Assembly: GCA_024693205.1 (NCBI GenBank)
Contig: JAILLJ010000044.1
Coordinates: 1-46,176 of the forward strand
DNA length: 46,176 nucleotides
Reading direction: 5' to 3'
Source of the DNA: Clostridiales bacterium
GTDB lineage: Bacteria; Bacillota; Clostridia; Oscillospirales; Acutalibacteraceae
This document shows positions 19,262 to 28,599 of the stretch, piece by piece. Both the position numbers and the translations under genes were made by a program. Within the stretch, counting starts at the first letter, position 1. Each line of letters opens with the position of its first letter. The notes below the pieces were generated by a model. The model was not told the origin of the DNA, did not search any database, and saw nothing but the letters and a program-made list of their open reading frames with translations.

Positions 19262-19933
19262 ATGGATATTATAAACGTTGCAGTCGACGGGCCTGCCGGA
19301 GCGGGCAAAAGCACCGTTTCAAAACGTGCGGCAGCTTATTTCGGCTATATCTACGTCGATACCGGCGCGCTCTACAGGGCGGTCGGACTTAACGCGCTTC
19401 GCCTCGGGATAAACACGAGAGACGCCGAGAGAGTCGCCGAAACGCTCAAGGACGTCAAGGTGTCGTTGGGATTTAAAAACGGCGAACAGAGGGTATTCCT
19501 CTTTGATGAGGACGTTTCGGACGAGATAAGGACTCCTGCGGCGTCGATGGCGGCGTCCGATGTTTCGGCTGTCCCCGCCGTTAGGGATTTTCTCTTTTCG
19601 CTCCAAAAGGATATCGCTAAGAAAAACAACTGCATCATGGACGGACGCGATATCGGAACAGTCGTTTTGCCCGACGCGAAAGTTAAGATATTCCTGACTG
19701 CCTCTCCCGAAAAAAGAGCGGAAAGACGCGTCAAGGAGCTTCGCGAAAAGGGCAGGGACGATTCCTACGAGGACGTTTTAAAGGACATAATCGAGCGCGA
19801 TCACAACGATTCACACAGGGCTGTCGCGCCGCTCAAACAGGCCGACGACGCTGTTCTTGTCGATACGTCGGATATTGATTTTGAAGGATCGGTCAATACT
19901 GTAATAAATATTATAAAGGAGAAAACAAGATGA
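19262..19933 (+). CDS. cmk: (d)CMP kinase
   Basis: VAVDGPAGAGKSTVSKRAA, YVDTGALYRAVGL, MDGRDIGTVVLPDA. Confidence 0.95.
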   Translation: MDIINVAVDGPAGAGKSTVSKRAAAYFGYIYVDTGALYRAVGLNALRLGINTRDAERVAETLKDVKVSLGFKNGEQRVFLFDEDVSDEIRTPAASMAASDVSAVPAVRDFLFSLQKDIAKKNNCIMDGRDIGTVVLPDAKVKIFLTASPEKRAERRVKELREKGRDDSYEDVLKDIIERDHNDSHRAVAPLKQADDAVLVDTSDIDFEGSVNTVINIIKEKTR

Positions 19934-20574
19934 AGGAATTTGACTACAGCAAGACGGGGGATCGAAAGTTTTATAAGGCGTTTATGCCTGTCGGAAAGGC
20001 GCTCAGTCACATTTTATACAAGATCGAATATTACGGAGAAGAAAATATCCCTACCGACAGAGGATATATCGTCGCCTGCAACCATATAACTGCGCTTGAT
20101 CCCGTTCATTGCGGTGGAAAGATCAAGGGACAGATCCATTTCATGGGTAAACAGGAGCTTTTCAAGTCGCCGGTCTCCGCGTGGTTTTTGACCCATATGA
20201 ATACGTTCCCCGTAAGAAGAGGAGCGTCTGATATCAAGGCTCTCGAATACGCGATAAAGGTCGTAAGTGAAGGCGGCATATTGGGAATATTCCCCGAAGG
20301 TACGCGCTCAGAAGATTTTAAACCGGCTCAGCCGAAATCTGGCGTTGCGCTTGTCGCGCGCGTAACTCATGCCGACATTTTGCCCGTATCGCTCTATACC
20401 GATGAAAACGCCAAATTCCGTTCAAAGCTGACGGTCAGATACGGCGCCCCCATAAAATACGAGGAGCTGGGCTTCACCGAGGAAGAAGAGCATTCGCAAA
20501 AGAAACTCAGAGCGGCGGCGCAGGTCGTTATGGAAAGGATATGTGACCTTTGGAGCAAGGGACACGAAAAATAA
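19930..20574 (+). CDS. plsC: 1-acyl-sn-glycerol-3-phosphate acyltransferase
   Basis: ACNHITALDPV (NHx4D-like), FMGKQELFK, FPVRRG, GIFPEGTRS. Confidence 0.9.
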   Translation: MKEFDYSKTGDRKFYKAFMPVGKALSHILYKIEYYGEENIPTDRGYIVACNHITALDPVHCGGKIKGQIHFMGKQELFKSPVSAWFLTHMNTFPVRRGASDIKALEYAIKVVSEGGILGIFPEGTRSEDFKPAQPKSGVALVARVTHADILPVSLYTDENAKFRSKLTVRYGAPIKYEELGFTEEEEHSQKKLRAAAQVVMERICDLWSKGHEK

Positions 20575-22829
20575 AAATACGTCTTGCCGAAACGGCGGGC
20601 TTCTGCTTCGGAGTGAACAGGGCGGTAAATCTTACATACGACATGGTGAACGAAGGTAAAAAGGTATGTACGTTAGGTCCGCTCATCCATAATCCGCAGG
20701 TCGTCGACGACCTTAAGAGCAAGGGCGTTTCCGTTGTCGAGTCGCCCGAGGATGCGCCGAAGGACGCCACGGTAGTCATAAGAACTCATGGAGTGTCGGC
20801 GGACGTCATCGAAAAGCTCGAAAAAAGCGGGAGGAGCATCTGCGACGCGACATGCCCGTTCGTTAAAAAAATACATAAGATAGTCTCCGCGTGTACCGCC
20901 GATTCTGTCGTCATGATAGCGGGCGACAGCTCGCATCCGGAGGTAAAGGGGATCCGCGGACACTGTTTTGCGCCGTCTTTTGTGTTCGGGAATTCTGACG
21001 AATTAGAAAAATTACTGACCGAAGGCCATGATTTTTCAGACAAAGAACTATTTTTTGTCGCTCAAACGACCTTCAGCATAGAAGAATGGAAAATTTGTAC
21101 TAAAAAAATAAAAAAATACTGTACAAATCCAAAAATTTTTGATACAATATGTAATGCTACACAAGAGAGGCAAAGTGAAGCTATCGATATCTCGCGTTCA
21201 TCGGACGTGATGATCATCATAGGGGGCAGACACAGCTCAAATACGGCTAAGCTCAAATCCGTATGCGAATCGAACTGTCCCACATACCTTATTGAGCAGG
21301 CTGACGAACTACGATCCATCAACTTTTCAGGCTGTTTTAATATCGGTGTAACCGCCGGAGCTTCGACTCCGGACGGAATTATTAAGGAGGTACTTAAAAC
21401 TATGTCCGAAATCTTAGAAGAACAATCGGTCGAACTTGAAAAGACTGTCGAAACACCGGCAGTTGCAGAGGAGGTGGAAGCCAAAACTGACAAGTCGGCA
21501 GATGAGATGGATTTCTCGGAAGCTCTCGAAGAAAATCTTAAGAGCATGAGCACTGATCAAAGGGTCAAAGGAACAGTAATGGGATTTTCTCCCACTGAAA
21601 TACAAGTCGATATAGGAAGAAAACATGCCGGATTTGTACCCATTGATGAGTACAGCAACGATCCGACAGCCGATCCGAAAAAAGAGCTTAAGATCGGCGA
21701 TGAAATCGATCTCATAATCATGAAAACAAACGACGCCGAAGGTACTGTTATGCTTTCAAAGCGCCGCTATGACGCCGGAAAAGCATGGAGCGACGTCATG
21801 GACGCCGAAACAGACGGCAAAATTTTTGAAGGCAAGATCGTCGAGGTAGTTAAGGGCGGAGTTATCGCCGTATCGAACGGAATAAGAGTGTTTATTCCCG
21901 CGTCGCAGGCGACGGAGTCCCGCAACCAGCCTCTCGAGGATCTTATCAAAAAAGACGTCAAGTTCCGTATAATCGAAGTCAACAAACAGCGCAGGCGCGC
22001 CGTCGGTTCGATAAGATCAGTCCTTAAAGAAGAACGTAAGGCGAAAGTCGAGGACTTCTGGGCGCATGCAGCTGTCGGCCAAAAATATACGGGAACCGTT
22101 AAGTCGCTTACCCCTTACGGCGCATTTGTCGATATCGGCGGAGTCGACGGAATGGTACATATTTCCGAGATCTCCTGGAAGCGCATCAAGCATCCTTCGG
22201 ACGTTCTCAAGGTAGGAGACGTTATCGAGGTCTATATCAAGGCGCTCGACGACGAAAAGAAGAAGATCTCGCTCGGCTATAAGAAGGCCGAAGACAATCC
22301 CTGGGAGATCCTTCGCCGCGATTATCCCGTCGGTACGGTCGTTGATTCCGAGATAGTCGGAATGACGGCGTTCGGAGCGTTCGCAAGCATTATTCCGGGC
22401 ATCGACGGACTTATCCATATTTCACAGATAGCTAACCGTCATATCGAAAAGCCGCAGGACGCTCTTAAAATAGGCGAGACCGTTAAGGCCAAGATCACGG
22501 CTATCGACTTCGACAAAAAACGCGTAAGCCTTTCCATCCGCGCTCTCCTCGATCCGATGGAGAAGGATGAGACTCCCGAGGAAGACGCGCCCGCAGAGGA
22601 CGCCGCTCCCGTCGAAGAAGCCGCTCCCGTCGAAGAAGCCGCTCCCGTCGAGGAAGCCGCTCCCGCAGAGGAAGCCGCTCCCGTCGAAGAAGCCGCTCCC
22701 GCAGAGGATGCCGCTCCCGTCGAAGAAGCCGCTCCCGTCGAAGAAGCTGCTCCTGTAGAGGAAGCTGTTCCCGCAGAAGAAGCTGCTCCCGCAGAGGAAG
22801 CTGCTCCCGCAGAGGAAGCCGCGGAATAA
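20550..22829 (+). CDS. ispH-rpsA: Fused 4-hydroxy-3-methylbut-2-enyl diphosphate reductase / ribosomal protein S1
   Basis: N-terminal IspH (AETAGFCFGVNRAV, THGVSADV, DATCPFVKKIH, IIGGRHSSNTAKL, VTAGASTPDGIIKEV), then four S1 domains and an acidic APVEEA repeat tail. TTG start overlapping plsC. Confidence 0.94.
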   Translation: MEQGTRKIKIRLAETAGFCFGVNRAVNLTYDMVNEGKKVCTLGPLIHNPQVVDDLKSKGVSVVESPEDAPKDATVVIRTHGVSADVIEKLEKSGRSICDATCPFVKKIHKIVSACTADSVVMIAGDSSHPEVKGIRGHCFAPSFVFGNSDELEKLLTEGHDFSDKELFFVAQTTFSIEEWKICTKKIKKYCTNPKIFDTICNATQERQSEAIDISRSSDVMIIIGGRHSSNTAKLKSVCESNCPTYLIEQADELRSINFSGCFNIGVTAGASTPDGIIKEVLKTMSEILEEQSVELEKTVETPAVAEEVEAKTDKSADEMDFSEALEENLKSMSTDQRVKGTVMGFSPTEIQVDIGRKHAGFVPIDEYSNDPTADPKKELKIGDEIDLIIMKTNDAEGTVMLSKRRYDAGKAWSDVMDAETDGKIFEGKIVEVVKGGVIAVSNGIRVFIPASQATESRNQPLEDLIKKDVKFRIIEVNKQRRRAVGSIRSVLKEERKAKVEDFWAHAAVGQKYTGTVKSLTPYGAFVDIGGVDGMVHISEISWKRIKHPSDVLKVGDVIEVYIKALDDEKKKISLGYKKAEDNPWEILRRDYPVGTVVDSEIVGMTAFGAFASIIPGIDGLIHISQIANRHIEKPQDALKIGETVKAKITAIDFDKKRVSLSIRALLDPMEKDETPEEDAPAEDAAPVEEAAPVEEAAPVEEAAPAEEAAPVEEAAPAEDAAPVEEAAPVEEAAPVEEAVPAEEAAPAEEAAPAEEAAE
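22587..22820 (+). repeat. Coding minisatellite: 13 units of 18 bp (AP[VA]E[ED]A)
   Basis: GC[CTG] [CG]C[TC] CCC G[TC][CA] GA[AG] GA[AC]-type units in register, from GCG at 22587 to GCC at 22820 (234 bp). Confidence 0.9.
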
Positions 22830-22856
22830 TATCGGGCGATAATATTGTTTTAAAGA

Positions 22857-22888
22857 CTGATCCCGTTTTATGCGGGGTCAGTTTTTTT
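22857..22888 (+). terminator. Intrinsic terminator after ispH-rpsA
   Basis: CTGATCCCG-ttttatg-CGGGGTCAG stem (one G-U) followed by seven T. Confidence 0.9.
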
Positions 22889-22919
22889 CGTTCTGTCAAA
22901 GCAGCTTCGGTAAAACGCG

Positions 22920-22948
22920 TTGACAACGGGAGCGCGCGATGATAAAAT
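22920..22948 (+). promoter_or_regulatory. Sigma-A-type promoter for the two-component system
   Basis: TTGACA-N17-TAAAAT. Confidence 0.6.
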
Positions 22949-23050
22949 TTAATACAGATCAATGAAAAGCTCGGTATTATTTTCGTTATAATGTTTTTAT
23001 CAACATATTTAAAGTTTAATTAAGGTTTCGGAGTTATTATCCGTTATGAG

Positions 23051-23734
23051 GTGATGAAGATGAAGCTTTTGCTTGCCGAGGACGAGAGGGAGCTTTCAAG
23101 GGCGCTTGTGGCGATCCTGAAACACAACAATTATTCCGTAGACGCCGTTTATAACGGAGAGGACGCGCTCGATTATATTTTGAACGACGCCTACGACGGA
23201 GTCATACTTGATATAATGATGCCCAAGATGGACGGTATCACGGTGCTTAAAAAGGTGAGGGAACAAAACAATAATGTTCCTGTTCTTATGCTGACGGCAA
23301 AGGCGGAGGTCGACGACAGGGTGACCGGACTCGATTCGGGCGCGGACGACTATCTCACAAAGCCGTTTGCGACGAAGGAGCTGCTTGCGAGGATACGCGC
23401 GATGACGAGGCGGAAGGACGAGACAGTGCTTGATTGCCGTGAATTCGGGAACATCAGGCTCGATCCGACGACATATGAGCTGTCGGCGCCGGGCGGAAGC
23501 GTTCGCCTCGCAAACAAGGAATATCAGATGATGGAGATGCTCATTACGAACCGCAATATGCTTATCTCGTCCGATAAGTTTATGGACAGGATATGGGGCT
23601 ATGACAGCGAAACGGAATCGAATGTTGTTTGGGTCTACATTTCATATTTAAGAAGAAAGCTTGCGTCCATAGGCGCGAACGTCGGGATCAAGGCGGTACG
23701 CGGCGTCGGATACACGATCGAGGAAAAGAAATGA
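23051..23734 (+). CDS. OmpR/PhoB-family response regulator
   Basis: LLLAEDERELSRAL, DGVILDIMMPKMDG, LTAKAEVDDRVTGLDSGADDYLTKPF, winged-helix C-terminus with VWVYISYLRRKL and VRGVGYTIEE. Actual start may be the ATG at 23054 or 23060. Confidence 0.94.
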   Translation: MMKMKLLLAEDERELSRALVAILKHNNYSVDAVYNGEDALDYILNDAYDGVILDIMMPKMDGITVLKKVREQNNNVPVLMLTAKAEVDDRVTGLDSGADDYLTKPFATKELLARIRAMTRRKDETVLDCREFGNIRLDPTTYELSAPGGSVRLANKEYQMMEMLITNRNMLISSDKFMDRIWGYDSETESNVVWVYISYLRRKLASIGANVGIKAVRGVGYTIEEKK

Positions 23735-25083
23735 TAAAAAAGATAAGACGAAGATTTATTTTTATCGCCATGGCTTCGCTCATAGCCGTGCTCACAGTCA
23801 TCATGACCACGGTAAACCTCATAAATTACTTCCGCGTCCGAAACGACATGGATAACGTGCTCAATATTATCTATGAGAACGACGGCTTTTTCCCGAAGGA
23901 TAATATACGCAAATTGCCCGATTTTGAACCCGTGACAGACGAAGACGGGAATATAGATATGCCGTTTCCGGACGGCGAAGACAGAAAGGGCGACCGCGCC
24001 GGAGATACGGAAGAAGATGCTGACGCCGATAAAAAAATCAAGATGCCTCCGACGGATTATCGCGGGATAACAAAGGAGACTCCTTATTTTACAAGGTATT
24101 TTTCCGTAAAGTTTGACGAGGACGGCGAGATAACGTGGTCAAACACGGGCAGTATCGCCGCCGTGTCGATCTCGGAAGCGAAGGAGCTTGCCTCGGAGGT
24201 CTACGGATCGGGCAATGAGCGAGGATATAAAAACGGCTACCGCTATCTTTCTCTTACGTCGCCGGGCGGCGAAAAGCTTGTGATATTCCTCGACTGCCAA
24301 AATCAGATGTCTTCTGCGCGCGCGTTTCTCATGTCGAGCCTTTTGATATGCGCCGCCGGCATAGCGGCCGTATTCGTCCTCGTCGTCGTGTTCTCCAAAA
24401 AGGCGATAAAGCCAATAGCCGAGAGCTACGAAAAACAGAAGCGCTTTATAACCGATTCGAGCCATGAGATAAAAACGCCTCTCGCGATAATCTCCGCGAA
24501 CACGGAGGTGATCGAAATGGAAAACGGCGAGAGCGAATGGACCGACAGTATCAGGAACCAGGTCGAACGACTTTCCTCGCTCACCCAAAGCCTGACCAAT
24601 CTTGCGAGGATGGACGAGGAAGGGATAAAGATAGAAAAATGCGTTTTCCCGCTTTCCGACGCGGTATCAGAAAGCGTCGAGCCGTTTAAAACGCTTGCGG
24701 AGAGCAAAAACAGAACGCTGTGTACCGACATAGAAGGCGGTATAAGCTATGACGGCAGTGAAAAGCTCATAAAACAGCTTGTCGGTATCCTTCTTGACAA
24801 CGCCGTAAAATACTCAAACGACGGCGGAAGGATAGACGTCACACTGAAGAAGCAGAAGAAAAACATTGTTTTAAAGGTTTCAAATACGGTTGACGAGTCC
24901 GAAACGGGAGATCTCGACCACATGTTTGACAGGTTTTACAGGGCGGATAAGGCGAGAACTCAATCGGAAGGCGGCTTCGGTATAGGCCTTTCCGTCGCAA
25001 GATCTATAGCTGAGGTGCACGGCGGAACGATATCGGCAAACAGTACGGACGGCAAAACGATCGATTTTACGCTGAAGCTTTAA
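23731..25083 (+). CDS. Sensor histidine kinase
   Basis: Two TMs; FITDSSHEIKTPLAII (H-box), LLDNAVKYSNDGG (N-box), GGFGIGLSVARSIAEVHGG; ATGA overlap with the response regulator. Confidence 0.94.
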   Translation: MIKKIRRRFIFIAMASLIAVLTVIMTTVNLINYFRVRNDMDNVLNIIYENDGFFPKDNIRKLPDFEPVTDEDGNIDMPFPDGEDRKGDRAGDTEEDADADKKIKMPPTDYRGITKETPYFTRYFSVKFDEDGEITWSNTGSIAAVSISEAKELASEVYGSGNERGYKNGYRYLSLTSPGGEKLVIFLDCQNQMSSARAFLMSSLLICAAGIAAVFVLVVVFSKKAIKPIAESYEKQKRFITDSSHEIKTPLAIISANTEVIEMENGESEWTDSIRNQVERLSSLTQSLTNLARMDEEGIKIEKCVFPLSDAVSESVEPFKTLAESKNRTLCTDIEGGISYDGSEKLIKQLVGILLDNAVKYSNDGGRIDVTLKKQKKNIVLKVSNTVDESETGDLDHMFDRFYRADKARTQSEGGFGIGLSVARSIAEVHGGTISANSTDGKTIDFTLKL

Positions 25084-25094
25084 GATCGGACGCC

Positions 25095-25136
25095 TTTGTT
25101 CACGATTTGTTCACAAAAAAGCAACTCTTTGTTTAC
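25095..25136. promoter_or_regulatory. Phased direct repeats, candidate response-regulator operator
   Basis: TTTGTTCAC at 25095, TTTGTTCAC at 25106, TTTGTTTAC at 25128: offsets 11 and 22 bp, i.e. multiples of 11, between the TCS and the VTC operon. Confidence 0.45.
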
Positions 25137-25156
25137 AACAGAGAGTTGTTTTTTTA
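25123..25156 (+). terminator. Intrinsic terminator after the TCS operon
   Basis: CAACTCT...AGAGTTG followed by seven T. Confidence 0.8.
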
Positions 25157-25217
25157 GGTTTATTTAAGCTTGACAGGTTATGATGGTGACAGTCGAAGGG
25201 ACAAAGGAGGAATTAAG

Positions 25218-25958
25218 ATGGACAGTTGTTACAGGACGATATTTAAAAGATATGAGCTTAAATATATGCTTGACAGGATGCAGTACGCCGAGGTGAGAAG
25301 CGCTATGGAAAATCATATGAAGCCGGATGAATACGGGGAAAGCACGGTATGCAGTCTTTATTTTGACACACCGAACAAGCAGATCATCAGAAGCTCGCTC
25401 GAAAGACCGATTTACAAGGAAAAGCTCAGGCTTCGCAGCTACGGGATCGCCGGAAACGATACGGACGTTTTCGCGGAGCTTAAAAAGAAATACGAGGGCG
25501 TCGTCTATAAAAGGCGTGAGACAATGAAATACCGCGACGCCGCAAGCTATCTCTTCGATCGCAACAGACCGATAAATCCCACACAGATAACAAACGAGAT
25601 AGATTATTTCATCTCATTTTACAAGGGCTTGGAGCCGTCGATGCTTCTCATTTATGACCGCACGGCGTTTTTCGGAAAGGACGACGACGGATTCAGAATT
25701 ACCTTCGACAAAAACATAAGGTGGCGCGATACGGAGCTCTGCCTTTCGTCGGGACTTTACGGAAACAGTCTTACGGGCGAAAACGAGGTGCTTATGGAGG
25801 TCAAGGCGGGAGATTCGATCCCCTTGTGGCTCGCCGAAACGCTCAGCGAAAACAGGATATTCAAGACGTCGTTTTCAAAATACGGTTCGGCATATATCGA
25901 ATCATTGAAAAAGGAAAATGAATTTATTACGAAAGAGAGGTTGAACTACTGTGCTTAA
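25218..25958 (+). CDS. VTC-domain (polyphosphate polymerase-like) protein
   Basis: FKRYELKYMLDRMQY, VCSLYFDTPNKQIIRSSLERPIYKEKLRLRSYG, FAELKKKYEGVVYKRR, VLMEVKAG; SD AAAGGAGG upstream of ATG at 25218. Confidence 0.88.
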   Translation: MDSCYRTIFKRYELKYMLDRMQYAEVRSAMENHMKPDEYGESTVCSLYFDTPNKQIIRSSLERPIYKEKLRLRSYGIAGNDTDVFAELKKKYEGVVYKRRETMKYRDAASYLFDRNRPINPTQITNEIDYFISFYKGLEPSMLLIYDRTAFFGKDDDGFRITFDKNIRWRDTELCLSSGLYGNSLTGENEVLMEVKAGDSIPLWLAETLSENRIFKTSFSKYGSAYIESLKKENEFITKERLNYCA

Positions 25959-26643
25959 CACATTATTTGCATCCGTATTCGGATCGGGAAGCTCGGAGAT
26001 AGTCATATCGGAATTTTTGGTCTGCGTCCTTGCGGCGCTTGTCGTCGGCGCGATCTCCGCGCTTATCTACACCTATAAAAACGAGTATACAAAGGGCTTT
26101 GTGGTGAGCCTTGCGCTTCTTCCCGCGGCGGTCGCGGTAGTTATTATGATGGTAAACGGAAATCTCGGTACGGGCGTCGCGGTCGCCGGAGCGTTCAGCC
26201 TTGTAAGATTTCGCTCGGCGCCGGGAACGGCAAAGGAGATATACGCTATCTTTGTGGCGATGACGGCGGGTCTCGCGATGGGAATGGGATATATCGGTTA
26301 CGGCGTACTGTTTACGCTTATCGCCGGAGCGGCGTCGCTCATCTATAACGCGACAAAATTCGGCGAGCCGAAGGAAAACATGTGCGACAAGGTGCTTCAG
26401 GTGACGATCCCCGAAAATCTCGATTACAGCGGAGTTTTTGATGATATTTTTGAAAGATACACCGTAAAACATTCGCTTTGCAAGGTAAAAACAGCCAACA
26501 TGGGTAGCCTGTTCAAGCTCACCTATAACGTGACGCTCAAGGGAGCCGACATGGAAAAATCGTTTATCGACGATCTGAGATGCCGGAACGGCAATCTTGA
26601 AATATCGCTGAACAGACAGGAAAGAGAATTAAACGAGCTTTGA
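25951..26643 (+). CDS. DUF4956-type membrane protein
   Basis: Multi-TM; GTGVAVAGAFSLVRFRSAPGTAKEIYAIFVAMTAGLAMGMGYIGYGVLFT is characteristic; overlaps the VTC gene by 8 bp; GTG start. Confidence 0.85.
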   Translation: MLNTLFASVFGSGSSEIVISEFLVCVLAALVVGAISALIYTYKNEYTKGFVVSLALLPAAVAVVIMMVNGNLGTGVAVAGAFSLVRFRSAPGTAKEIYAIFVAMTAGLAMGMGYIGYGVLFTLIAGAASLIYNATKFGEPKENMCDKVLQVTIPENLDYSGVFDDIFERYTVKHSLCKVKTANMGSLFKLTYNVTLKGADMEKSFIDDLRCRNGNLEISLNRQERELNEL

Positions 26644-26679
26644 TACAAAGATCAGAACAATTGAAAGGAGTAAAGCGAA

Positions 26680-28482
26680 ATGAAAAAATTATTGGCATTA
26701 TCGGCGGCGGTGCTTCTTATGTTGACAGCGGGCTGCAGCCTGAATAATACGGGTTCTGACGCAAGCGCCGTTTCGGGCGAAGCCGAACAGGTCAGCGTTA
26801 CATCAAATGCGGTAAACGAGAGCGGAATGTTTTCCGACAGGGATCTTGAAGTAGGCTACAGCGAGGCGGACGCGGTAAAGATCGCTTTAAACGGCGCTTC
26901 GGCGACGTCCTCCGATAAATCAAACGTCGATATAAGCGGAGGTACGGTCACGGTATCGGACGAGGGCGTATATGTCCTCAGCGGTGATCTTTCGGACGGG
27001 CAGATCGTTGTCGACGCCGAAAAGACGGATAAGATACAGCTTGTTTTAAACGGCGCGTCGATAACTTCCTCCGACAGCGCGGCAATATATATCAAGTCGG
27101 CGGACAAGGTGTTTATCACTTTGACCGATACGGAAAACAGTCTGACGTCCTCGGGCGAATTCAAAACGACGGACGACAACAATGTTGACGCGGCGATCTT
27201 TTCAAAGGAAGATCTGACTTTAAACGGCGTCGGCTCGCTTAAAACGGTCAGCGCCTGCGGCCACGGGATAGTGTCGAAAGACGACCTTGTAATAACGGGC
27301 GGAACGATCGATATAACGAGCGCAGGCCACGGGCTTTCGGGCAAGGATTCCGTAAGGGTCGCGGGCGGAAACATCACCGTTAAATCAGACAAGGACGGCG
27401 TCCATTCGGAAAACGCCGACGACGAGAGCAAGGGCTTTATCTATATCGAAAACGGTACGTTTGACATAACCGCGAAAAAGGACGGTATAGACGCGAGCGG
27501 CTATCTTACGGTAAACGGCGGAAAATTCAATATCGTTTCGTCTGTCGACGCGATCCACTCAAACGCGGACGTCACGATAACGGCGGGAACGTTTGAAATT
27601 TCCGCGGATGACGACGGAATACACGCCGATTCGGCTGTCGCGATAAGCGGTGGTACGGCGTCGATAACAAAGAGCTATGAGGGCATAGAGGGACAAAATA
27701 TCACGTTGAGCGGCGGAAAAATTACGATCAAAGCGTCGGACGACGGACTTAACGCGGCGGGCGGCAACGATTCCTCGGGAGCGAACGGTCGCATGGGACA
27801 AGACAAGTTCAAGGCGGACGAGAACTGCTTTATCGAGATCAAGGGCGGAACGCTTAACATCAACGCGTCGGGCGACGGTATCGACTCCAACGGAAGCATT
27901 AAGGTGAGCGGCGGTACGACATATGTCAGCGGACCTTCTAATAACGGGAACGGCGCCATCGACTGCGGCGAAGGATTGTCACCGGTTATAACGGGCGGAA
28001 CGGTCATTGCGGCAGCCAGCAGCGGAATGGCTGTGACGTTCGGCGGAGAATCGACGCAGTGCTCGATAATGTATAACATGACGTCGGCGAAGGATGGCGG
28101 AACGGCGGTCACGCTCAAGGACGGATCGGGCAAGGTGCTCGCGTCCTTTACGCCCGAAAACAAGTATCAGTCCGTAGTGATAAGCGTTCCCGCCATGAAG
28201 CAAAACGAAAAATATACCGTGACGGCAGGCGATGAGAGCAAAGAGATCACGCAGTCCTCGGTATCCGTCACCGAGGGAGAGGCCGGAGGAATGTCAGGCT
28301 TCATGAAGGACGGCTTCCGCGGAGACAAGGGAGGAATGACTCTGCCTACGGACGAAAACGGCGAAACGCTTAAAAAATTCGACGGAGAAAGACCGGAGAT
28401 GCCGAGAGGTGAGATGCCCGAGATGCCGGAAATGCCGAACGGCGGCAAGGCTGCGGATAATTCAGGCGGCGCATCGGTATGA
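26680..28482 (+). CDS. Lipoprotein with DUF4353-type carbohydrate-binding beta-helix-like repeats
   Basis: Lipobox LTAGC; repeated ITGGTIDITSAGHGLSGKDSVRVAGGNITVKSDKDGVHSENAD, FDITAKKDGIDASGYLTVNGGKFNI units; acidic/Pro/Met-rich C-terminus. Confidence 0.85.
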   Translation: MKKLLALSAAVLLMLTAGCSLNNTGSDASAVSGEAEQVSVTSNAVNESGMFSDRDLEVGYSEADAVKIALNGASATSSDKSNVDISGGTVTVSDEGVYVLSGDLSDGQIVVDAEKTDKIQLVLNGASITSSDSAAIYIKSADKVFITLTDTENSLTSSGEFKTTDDNNVDAAIFSKEDLTLNGVGSLKTVSACGHGIVSKDDLVITGGTIDITSAGHGLSGKDSVRVAGGNITVKSDKDGVHSENADDESKGFIYIENGTFDITAKKDGIDASGYLTVNGGKFNIVSSVDAIHSNADVTITAGTFEISADDDGIHADSAVAISGGTASITKSYEGIEGQNITLSGGKITIKASDDGLNAAGGNDSSGANGRMGQDKFKADENCFIEIKGGTLNINASGDGIDSNGSIKVSGGTTYVSGPSNNGNGAIDCGEGLSPVITGGTVIAAASSGMAVTFGGESTQCSIMYNMTSAKDGGTAVTLKDGSGKVLASFTPENKYQSVVISVPAMKQNEKYTVTAGDESKEITQSSVSVTEGEAGGMSGFMKDGFRGDKGGMTLPTDENGETLKKFDGERPEMPRGEMPEMPEMPNGGKAADNSGGASV

Positions 28483-28564
28483 CAAAGAGCCGGAAATATG
28501 GGATGATGACGGTTTTTTGGGGAAAAGATTGTGCAATATTTTGTATAAAATAAACATTTTTGTG

Positions 28565-28593
28565 TTGACAAGATGAAAAATTTAGTATATAAT
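28565..28593 (+). promoter_or_regulatory. Perfect consensus sigma-A promoter
   Basis: TTGACA-N17-TATAAT, no mismatch. Confidence 0.85.
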
Positions 28594-28599
28594 AAACAC

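Noticed and set aside
22501-22962. Minus-strand ORF rich in LPLREQLL repeats
   Set aside because: Simply the antisense reading of the S1 acidic tail repeat.
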